Notes under the pieces: model-generated
What the model was told of the DNA's origin: nothing
Seen by the model: the letters and a program-made list of their open reading frames with translations, nothing else
Databases searched by the model: none
Position numbers and translations under genes: made by a program
In this document: one piece after another, positions 6,937 to 11,531 of the stretch
Numbering within the stretch: the stretch's first letter is position 1
Layout: every line of letters starts with the position of its first letter
From: an uncultured Lachnospiraceae bacterium
Lineage (GTDB): Bacteria > Bacillota > Clostridia > Lachnospirales > Lachnospiraceae
Assembly (NCBI GenBank): GCA_946633495.1
Contig: CAMPAX010000055.1
Span: 1 to 11,531 of the forward strand
DNA length: 11,531 bases
Direction of reading: 5' to 3'

Positions 6937-8004
6937 ATGCATAATAATTTTCGCTTACCCTATCATCTGATCGTAGAAGAAGGAGTATTTGACCGCATTC
7001 CCGAGGTGATGAAGGATGTCATCCCCAATCTTGCGGATAAGAAAATGATCCTGGTCACGGAAGAAAACCTGAAGGGCTTATTTGAGGATCAGTTAAGCCG
7101 GATCCAGGCGGTTTTTAAGGAACCGGAGCTCTATCTCATCCAGTCCGCAACCTATGACACTGCGGTGTCGCTGGCCAAGTATATCACCATGAACAATATC
7201 CGTATCGTGATCGGTTTCGGTGGAGGAACAGTACTGGACCTGGCGAAATTCGCCGCATTTGTGTCGAAGAGTACGCTGATCTCTCTGCCTACGACGTTAT
7301 CCAACGATTCTCTTGCTTCTCCGGTGGCGGTGCTGGGAACCGTAGGAAAGGCACGGAAGTCCTTCAAATGCACCATCCCTCACGCAATCCTGGTGGATGT
7401 AAATACCATCATGTCCGCACCGGACCGGCAGCTTCTCTCCGGTATCGGCGATACGGTCAGCAAGTATACGGCGCTGGTGGACTGGAAGAAAGCCTATGAC
7501 CGGGGACAGGAGCATGTGGACGACTTTGCCTACATGATCTCCAAGATGGCATTTAACTCCATTGCTTATAATGACATGAAGGAACTGAAATCCAAGGACT
7601 TCATCAAACGGCTCACTCAGGCGCTGGTTATGGGCGGCCTGGCTATGGAGATCGCAGGATCTTCCCGCCCCAGCAGCGGCTCGGAGCATCTGTTCTGCCA
7701 TGCGCTGGACGAGCTTTACAGTGAGCAGGTTTCCGTGCCCCACGGAATCGCCGTGGCCATGGGCAGTTACGGTGCGTGCAAGTTCCAGAACCGAAATGTT
7801 GCAAAGATCGCGCGGATCATTCATGAATACAACATTCCCATCTGTCCGTCTTCATGGAAGATCACGCCGGAGATCTTCATCGGTGCATGGCAGCAGGCTG
7901 CCGGCACCCGCCCGGACCGTTATACGGTACTGAACGAAACAGATCTTTCCACGGAAATGCTGACGAAGCTGTACTACGAAATGGAAGAACTTTTTGCAGT
8001 TTAA
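6937..8004 (+). CDS. Iron-containing alcohol dehydrogenase superfamily; sn-glycerol-1-phosphate dehydrogenase-like
   Basis: The 355-residue protein fits the glycerol-1-phosphate dehydrogenase branch of the metal-dependent dehydrogenase superfamily. These enzymes reduce dihydroxyacetone phosphate with NAD(P)H to sn-glycerol 1-phosphate. Supporting motifs are GFGGGTVLD (93-101, dinucleotide binding), SLPTTLSNDSLASP (116-129), SGIGDTVSKYTALVDWK (168-184), GSSRPSSGSEHLFCH (241-255) and VPHG (267-270). By family pattern, D172, H251 and H269 are the expected metal ligands. The Bacillus homologue AraM supplies G1P for PcrB, which makes heptaprenylglyceryl phosphate. No PcrB-like gene is present here, so the product's fate is unknown. 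It could instead be a glycerol dehydrogenase-like or uncharacterised alcohol dehydrogenase, though the SSRPSSGSEH motif favours the G1P group. The sigma factor gene starts 56 nt downstream. Confidence 0.82.
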   Translation: MHNNFRLPYHLIVEEGVFDRIPEVMKDVIPNLADKKMILVTEENLKGLFEDQLSRIQAVFKEPELYLIQSATYDTAVSLAKYITMNNIRIVIGFGGGTVLDLAKFAAFVSKSTLISLPTTLSNDSLASPVAVLGTVGKARKSFKCTIPHAILVDVNTIMSAPDRQLLSGIGDTVSKYTALVDWKKAYDRGQEHVDDFAYMISKMAFNSIAYNDMKELKSKDFIKRLTQALVMGGLAMEIAGSSRPSSGSEHLFCHALDELYSEQVSVPHGIAVAMGSYGACKFQNRNVAKIARIIHEYNIPICPSSWKITPEIFIGAWQQAAGTRPDRYTVLNETDLSTEMLTKLYYEMEELFAV

Positions 8005-8046
8005 AAAAATACCATAAATTTGAAAACGGGAAACGTATTTACAGAC

Positions 8047-8053
8047 AGGAGGG
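8047..8053 (+). promoter_or_regulatory. Ribosome binding site supporting a TTG start for the sigma factor
   Basis: AGGAGGG, a near-perfect anti-16S complement, ends 7 nt before TTG 8061. The in-frame ATG at 8088 has no such site and would trim the first helix of sigma region 2. The open frame upstream to 7854 overlaps the dehydrogenase and is not family-like. Confidence 0.75.
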
Positions 8054-8060
8054 CTGCCGG

Positions 8061-8651
8061 TTGGAAGAAAATGAATTTCTGGAGTGCATGCGGCGCATGG
8101 CCTCAGGAGACCGGGATGCCTTGCGTATTGTGTACGAAGCATATCTGAAACTGATCTTTTCCGTTTGCATGAACCAGTTGAAACACAGGGAGGCAGCGGA
8201 AGACGTTGCCTCCGAATTTTTTATACGACTCTTTCGGGTGGCGGGCAGTTTCAATGGCGACGGACATCATAAGGCATGGCTTGTTACCATAGCGAAAAAT
8301 ATGTGTGTGGATTACATGCGGAAGAACGGCAGGGAGATCGCGGTACTGGACGAACCGACAGGCGAGGACGATGATATGCAGCGGGAAGTCAGTACGGACG
8401 AGGCCGGAGCGTCTCCCATGTTTCACGGCTCCGGCGGACCGGATCTTGCGGAAAGTGCGGCGAACCGTCTGACACTGGAAGCGGCGATGCGTCTGCTGAA
8501 CGAGAAAGAGAAGGAGATCATAGACCTGAAACTGACGTCCGGATTTACATTTAAGGAGATCGCCGAAATGCTGGGAATGCCCCAGGGTACCGTTTCCTGG
8601 CACTACAATGAAGCAATTAAGAAGCTAAGGAGGTTTATGCAGGATGGCTGA
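8061..8651 (+). CDS. ECF-type RNA polymerase sigma-70 factor
   Basis: With a TTG start the product is 196 residues, normal for extracytoplasmic-function sigma factors, which carry only regions 2 and 4. Region 2 spans about 17-88 and includes the core-binding and -10 recognition helices (HREAAEDVASEFFIRLF, then HKAWLVTIAKNMCVDYMRK). Region 4 spans about 138-192: a helix reading LNEKEKEIIDLKL, then the helix-turn-helix FKEIAEMLGMPQGTVSWHYNEA with the usual GTV in the turn. The linker between them (about 89-137) is acidic and, at close to 50 residues, on the long side. The reading frame ends inside the next gene (8-nt overlap), the typical layout for a sigma factor co-translated with its anti-sigma factor. 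I found no convincing ECF-type autoregulatory promoter in the 56-nt upstream gap. Confidence 0.9.
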   Translation: MEENEFLECMRRMASGDRDALRIVYEAYLKLIFSVCMNQLKHREAAEDVASEFFIRLFRVAGSFNGDGHHKAWLVTIAKNMCVDYMRKNGREIAVLDEPTGEDDDMQREVSTDEAGASPMFHGSGGPDLAESAANRLTLEAAMRLLNEKEKEIIDLKLTSGFTFKEIAEMLGMPQGTVSWHYNEAIKKLRRFMQDG

Positions 8652-9573
8652 TAAAAATTACACACCTGAAGAAGAAGCATACCTCCGGATGCTGGATCGG
8701 GAGGTACCGGATCTCTGGAGTCGGATCGAAGCCGGGCTGGACCGCGAAGAGGCGAAAGAGAGAGACGAAAGTGAAAAGAGGGAAGAGAGGTTCCTTGCCT
8801 CTCTGCAGACAGGAAATGTGGCTTCCTTTGAGGAGCATAAACCAAAGAAGAAAAAGACCCGTACATGGATCATCGCAGGTCTTGCAGCGGCGGCAGCGGT
8901 GCTTGTGATCTCTCTTGCGGTTATCGGCTTTACTCAAAGGGAGACAAAGGATTCCGTAAAGAGTGCCGGTGGCTCTTACGGAGAAAAGCTGAAGGAAATG
9001 GAGGGCGGCCAGGCTGCCGTAGAAAGCAATGAACAGTTCGATGCATCGGATGAACCCGCGGAATTGAACAGGGATGAGGCTCCGGCGGCGGAACCGAGTC
9101 AGGACCCCGATCCGAAATATTCCTTTGACAGTTCAGTGGAAACAATCATTCCATCCGGAAACAAACTGGATTTTATCGAGAAGAATGCGGAAGAATCCAT
9201 CCGGACAGAACATGAAGCGGAAAAAGACAGTAGTAAGAACACGGCAGGTGACAGTTCCCAAAGAAGCCAGGGTCAGGTTCGGCTCCTGCAGGCAAAACCG
9301 GGGGAGGAAACCACCCTGATGGAACTGGCAAAACGGATGGACGCCACAACGGAGGTCCGTGTCTATCGAATGGATCAGGGAAAGGCCCGGGCGTATCGTA
9401 TCATCCGGTTCAACCGGGATGACAAGGTGGAGATCCTTCCGGAGGAGATTTTGAATGATGCGCTGACCAGGGAGATCTACTTCGCTGAAGCAGTTACCCT
9501 GGACGGATACCTTCAGGTGAGAGCAGATTCGAATGTGGTGACCGGGGAGACAGTGTTCTTAATACAGGAGTGA
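8644..9573 (+). CDS. Single-pass membrane protein, probable anti-sigma factor
   Basis: The 309-residue product has a cytosolic N-terminus (1-70) with the phrase VPDLWSRIEAGLDREEAKE, which resembles the N-terminal region of many Firmicute ECF anti-sigma factors. A charged KPKKKKTR stretch (67-74) precedes one hydrophobic segment (about 75-97). It has no signal-peptidase site, so a type II orientation is likely: N-terminus inside, C-terminus outside. The N-terminal part contains no cysteine or histidine zinc motif (HxxxCxxC) of the classical ZAS kind. Outside the membrane come a low-complexity acidic linker (about 100-210) and a compact C-terminal domain (about 211-309) that I do not recognise. 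AAGGAGG (8627-8633) lies within the sigma gene and supports coupled translation. The anti-sigma role is inferred from the pairing and topology. Confidence 0.75.
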   Translation: MADKNYTPEEEAYLRMLDREVPDLWSRIEAGLDREEAKERDESEKREERFLASLQTGNVASFEEHKPKKKKTRTWIIAGLAAAAAVLVISLAVIGFTQRETKDSVKSAGGSYGEKLKEMEGGQAAVESNEQFDASDEPAELNRDEAPAAEPSQDPDPKYSFDSSVETIIPSGNKLDFIEKNAEESIRTEHEAEKDSSKNTAGDSSQRSQGQVRLLQAKPGEETTLMELAKRMDATTEVRVYRMDQGKARAYRIIRFNRDDKVEILPEEILNDALTREIYFAEAVTLDGYLQVRADSNVVTGETVFLIQE

Positions 9574-9588
9574 TTTGCTTTAAAAGAC

Positions 9589-9666
9589 AGTCCTTTCAGG
9601 AAGAGGGGATGATGTGTCGGAGGCGGCTTGCCCCGGCATAGCCTCCCTTTCATGAAAGGACTTTTT
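9589..9666 (+). terminator. Nested hairpin with T-run, probable terminator after the anti-sigma gene
   Basis: AGTCCTTTCA at 9589-9598 is perfectly complementary to TGAAAGGACT at 9653-9662, with a T-run at 9662-9666. Inside it, GGAGGC (9619-9624) pairs with GCCTCC (9641-9646). The 3' arm also forms a short local hairpin, CCTTT/AAAGG around CATG (9646-9659), that would exclude the long stem. Either fold ends just before the T-run. This is the only sizeable structure in the 187-nt gap before murI, and it probably separates the sigma/anti-sigma unit from murI. Confidence 0.6.
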
Positions 9667-9722
9667 ATGTGGCGGGAAATCATGAAATCAGCGTCGGGTA
9701 TCGTAGCTTTCGGTGTTCTTGA

Positions 9723-9737
9723 CGGTTGCGGCAACCG
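9723..9737 (+). repeat. Small inverted repeat upstream of murI
   Basis: CGGTTG (9723-9728) and CAACCG (9732-9737) form a 6-bp stem around a three-base CGG loop. No T-run follows, so it is not a terminator. A GGAGG at 9737-9741 touches the stem but sits 19 nt from the murI ATG, too far for a normal ribosome site. Function unknown. Confidence 0.4.
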
Positions 9738-9760
9738 GAGGAACGTGATAAGATAGGCAT

Positions 9761-10672
9761 ATGAGAATCGGAATATTTGACTCCGGGATCGGTGGGCTTT
9801 CCGTTTTGCATGAGGCATACCATCAGCTTCCGGATCAGGACTATATTTTTTATGCAGACACGGATCATGTGCCCTACGGAAAGCGGGATCCGAAGGAAAT
9901 AATGAAATACTCCAGGAAATGTGCGACTTTTCTTATGGATCAGGGTGTGGATGCCATAGTGATCGCGTGCAATACCGCAACGAGTGTGGCAGTGAAGCAG
10001 CTAAGGGAGGAGATGTCGCTGCCCATAGTCAGTATGGAACCCGCAGTGAAGCCTGCAGTGGAACACGTGACGAGGCTGGCAGTGGAAGCGGAGCATGCCG
10101 GGCCAAAAGCAGAAACGAAGGCGGAGCAGGAACCCGGGGCGGCCGCAAAACTTATGGCGGAGCATGTGCCGGGCAGGAGAGTTCTGGTAATGGCGACACC
10201 GGTGGCTTTGAAGGAAGAGCGCGTACGGACGTTGATCGAGCGGGTGGACGGAGAACACTGCGTGGACCTGCTCCCCATGCCGGAGCTGGTCACCTTCGCG
10301 GAGGCGGAGCAGTTTGATACCCCGGAGCTTATGGATTATCTGAAGCGGCAGTTCTCCATGGTGCGTCCCGAAACCTATGGTGCTCTGGTGCTCGGGTGTA
10401 CCCATTTCAATTATTTCAAGGATCAGTATCTCCACTTCTTCCCCTCTGATATCGCCCTGATCGATGGAAATTTCGGAACCGTGCGGCATCTGGCCCATCG
10501 GCTGGAACTCCCCCGGCAGGATGTCCCGAACGGGGAAGTGGTATTTGAAGATACCGAGGCAATGCTGCAAAGAACTGCCTATTATACCTCCGGCCGTCCG
10601 GTGAAGGACAGGGAAATGCTGGAGCATTTTCGGAGACTGCACAATCGATTGGAGAAAATGCGGCAGATATAG
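9761..10672 (+). CDS. murI: Glutamate racemase
   Basis: MurI interconverts L- and D-glutamate without a cofactor, supplying D-glutamate for peptidoglycan in the cytosol. All hallmark motifs are present: IFDSGIGGLSVL (5-16, acidic D7 and S8), ADTDHVPYGKR (32-42), VIACNTATSVA with the first catalytic cysteine C70, the MEPAVKPA motif (92-99), and LGCTH with the second catalytic cysteine C213. At 303 residues it is longer than the usual 255-280. The surplus is a Glu/Ala/Lys-rich insertion at about 101-138, between MEPAVKPA and the VLVMATPVAL strand, that contains an imperfect internal duplication. Because the motifs flank it intact, the enzyme is probably active. The ATG at 9761 has only a weak ribosome site (ATAGG near 9753-9757). 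A terminator-like hairpin lies upstream, so a separate promoter is expected but was not seen. Confidence 0.95.
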   Translation: MRIGIFDSGIGGLSVLHEAYHQLPDQDYIFYADTDHVPYGKRDPKEIMKYSRKCATFLMDQGVDAIVIACNTATSVAVKQLREEMSLPIVSMEPAVKPAVEHVTRLAVEAEHAGPKAETKAEQEPGAAAKLMAEHVPGRRVLVMATPVALKEERVRTLIERVDGEHCVDLLPMPELVTFAEAEQFDTPELMDYLKRQFSMVRPETYGALVLGCTHFNYFKDQYLHFFPSDIALIDGNFGTVRHLAHRLELPRQDVPNGEVVFEDTEAMLQRTAYYTSGRPVKDREMLEHFRRLHNRLEKMRQI

Positions 10673-10710
10673 GCTCTGAGTGGAAAATACAGATCAAAAG
10701 GAGAAAAACG

Positions 10711-10890
10711 GTGGCTAAGACATCCTGCGATACATGCGCATTTCTGGTATATGACGATGACTATGAGGATTATGTCTGTGATGTGAATATGGACGAAGAT
10801 GATTACAGCAGGTTTCTGCAGAATCACTACAAGGAATGTCCGTATTATCGGGACGGAGATGACTATAAGGTGGTAAGGCATCAGATGTAG
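10711..10890 (+). CDS. DUF6472-type small four-cysteine protein
   Basis: A 59-residue product starts at GTG 10711, preceded by AAAAGGAG (10696-10703) at 7-nt spacing. It is very acidic in the centre and carries cysteines at 6, 9, 23 and 43 in the order SCDTCAF, VCDVNMDEDD and ECPYYRDGDDYKVVR. This pattern matches my memory of the DUF6472 family of small Lachnospiraceae proteins. Four cysteines in a CxxC...C...C layout suggest binding of one zinc ion or iron, but no function is established. It lies 38 nt after murI and 33 nt before thiG, so co-transcription with one or both is likely. Because of its size, many gene finders would miss it, but the ribosome site, the cysteine pattern and its fit between neighbours argue it is real. 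Confidence 0.85.
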   Translation: MAKTSCDTCAFLVYDDDYEDYVCDVNMDEDDYSRFLQNHYKECPYYRDGDDYKVVRHQM

Positions 10891-10907
10891 AGATCGAGAC
10901 ATCTGAT
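10880..10907 (+). repeat. 9-bp perfect inverted repeat across the DUF6472 stop codon, upstream of thiG
   Basis: ATCAGATGT at 10880-10888 is an exact inverted copy of ACATCTGAT at 10899-10907, with a 10-nt loop. The left arm covers the last codons of the small protein and the first base of its stop codon. The right arm ends 16 nt before the thiG ATG and 5 nt before its ribosome site (AGGGG, 10913-10917). There is no T-run, so it is not a standard terminator. An operator, RNA-processing hairpin or translation-coupling hairpin are all possible. Confidence 0.5.
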
Positions 10908-10923
10908 TAGATAGGGGTTAAGT

Positions 10924-11531
10924 ATGGATGAATGGAGGATCGGACCGGATACATTTATCAGCCGGTTCTTTCTTGGGTCAGGGAAAACTGCTCATTATAC
11001 AAAAGAACTGATCGATTCCGCAGTTGAGCATGCGTGCACGGAAATGATCTCGGTGGCGGTGAAGACGCTGGATACTCCGGAAGATCCGCTTCCTATGATC
11101 CCGCACGGGATCCGGATCCTTCCCAACACGCTGGGGGCGCATTCTGTGGACGAGGCCATCGCCATGGCTCATAAAGCGCGCGAGAGAGGTTTGGGTGACA
11201 GGATCAAGATCGAGATCATGACAGACAGTCGGTATTTTCTGCCGGACCCTCACGCAACGGTGGAGGCAACGAAATGTCTGGTGGAAGACGGCTTCCTGGT
11301 GTATCCTTATTTCTACCCGGAGCTTCGTGTGGCAAAGCAGCTTGCGGAGGTGGGAGCGGTGGCACTGATGCCCCTGGCATCACCCAGCGGATCCAATAAG
11401 GGACTTCAGACCCGGGACTTTATTCAGGATCTGATCCGGACCATCCCGCTGCCTATCATTGTGGATGCGGGCATCGGCTGTCCGTCACAGGCCTGTGAGG
11501 CCATGGAGCTTGGCTGTGCGGCGGTCATGGC
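10924..11531 (+). CDS. thiG: Thiazole synthase ThiG (partial, 3' end outside the window)
   Basis: The frame is open from ATG 10924 to the window end, giving 202 complete residues of an enzyme usually near 255. ThiG builds the thiazole phosphate ring of thiamine from 1-deoxy-D-xylulose 5-phosphate, dehydroglycine and ThiS thiocarboxylate in the cytosol. Visible family features are FLGSGK (16-21), LPNTLGAHSVDEA (66-78), DRIKIEIM with the expected Schiff-base lysine K95, PDPHATVEATKCLVEDGF (107-124), MPLASPSGSNKGL (149-161) and IIVDAGIGCPSQACEAMELG (178-197). The SPSGSNKGL loop differs from the classical SPIGSGxG, but the version with NKGL and a following TRDFI fits clostridial ThiG. No thiS, thiF, thiH or TPP riboswitch is visible upstream, so those may lie downstream or elsewhere. 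Confidence 0.93.
   Translation, partial: MDEWRIGPDTFISRFFLGSGKTAHYTKELIDSAVEHACTEMISVAVKTLDTPEDPLPMIPHGIRILPNTLGAHSVDEAIAMAHKARERGLGDRIKIEIMTDSRYFLPDPHATVEATKCLVEDGFLVYPYFYPELRVAKQLAEVGAVALMPLASPSGSNKGLQTRDFIQDLIRTIPLPIIVDAGIGCPSQACEAMELGCAAVM

Noticed and set aside
7993..8045. Promoter for the sigma/anti-sigma pair in the gap after the dehydrogenase
   Set aside because: TTTGCA, TTGAAA, TAAATT and CGTATT elements occur but not together at a spacing usual for either housekeeping or ECF promoters.
7854..8060. Upstream extension of the sigma factor frame to an ATG at 7854
   Set aside because: It would overlap the dehydrogenase by 151 nt with unrelated sequence. AGGAGGG before TTG 8061 marks the true start.
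9719..9754. Promoter TTGACG with TAAGAT ahead of murI
   Set aside because: The spacer is 24 nt, too long, and the start of transcription would fall at or inside the murI start codon.
9919..10317. 132-codon + strand frame inside murI
   Set aside because: It is a Gly/Ser/Arg-rich shadow frame over the conserved MurI coding sequence, without any domain of its own.

Overview
The window looks like ordinary chromosomal DNA from a low-to-moderate G+C clostridial Firmicute, most likely a member of the Lachnospiraceae or a close relative. This rests on protein character (a DUF1846 protein, a DUF6472-type four-cysteine micro-protein, a clostridial-style ThiG), strong AGGAGG-type ribosome binding sites, and occasional GTG/TTG starts. 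The genus cannot be fixed from the sequence alone. All eleven genes lie on the + strand with short gaps. I see no transposase, integrase, tRNA, rRNA, CRISPR array or plasmid origin.

Layout. Positions 1-40 hold a terminator-like hairpin, probably belonging to a gene upstream of the window. A stand-alone SNF2-family helicase with an N-terminal helix-hairpin-helix and an acidic, repeat-bearing tail follows (143-2494). Then come a DUF1846 protein (2581-4065) and, only 9 nt later, a YegS/DgkB-type lipid kinase with a cysteine-rich tail (4075-5082). Next are a NYN-domain putative RNase with two OST-HTH/LOTUS domains (5172-6152), a calcineurin-like metallophosphoesterase (6205-6861), and a glycerol-1-phosphate dehydrogenase-like enzyme (6937-8004). 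An ECF sigma factor (8061-8651) overlaps by 8 nt a single-pass membrane protein that is probably its anti-sigma factor (8644-9573). A nested hairpin with a T-run (9589-9666) closes that part. After it lie glutamate racemase MurI with an unusual insertion (9761-10672), a 59-residue four-cysteine protein (10711-10890), and the first 202 codons of thiazole synthase ThiG, which runs off the window (10924-11531).

How the genes fit together. Several have envelope or lipid themes: the lipid kinase (phosphatidic acid pool), the G1P dehydrogenase-like enzyme (glycerophosphate of archaeal-type chirality), the sigma/anti-sigma pair (envelope signalling), and MurI (D-glutamate for peptidoglycan). The SNF2 helicase, the NYN-LOTUS protein and the phosphoesterase relate more to nucleic acids or phosphate-ester turnover. 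The sigma/anti-sigma pair is clearly coupled, and DUF1846 with the lipid kinase is tightly spaced. The rest may simply be co-directional housekeeping genes. I do not see a clear new multi-gene system. The points most worth checking are the atypical anti-sigma protein, the MurI insertion, the lipid kinase cysteine tail, the NYN-LOTUS protein and the bacterial G1P dehydrogenase homologue.
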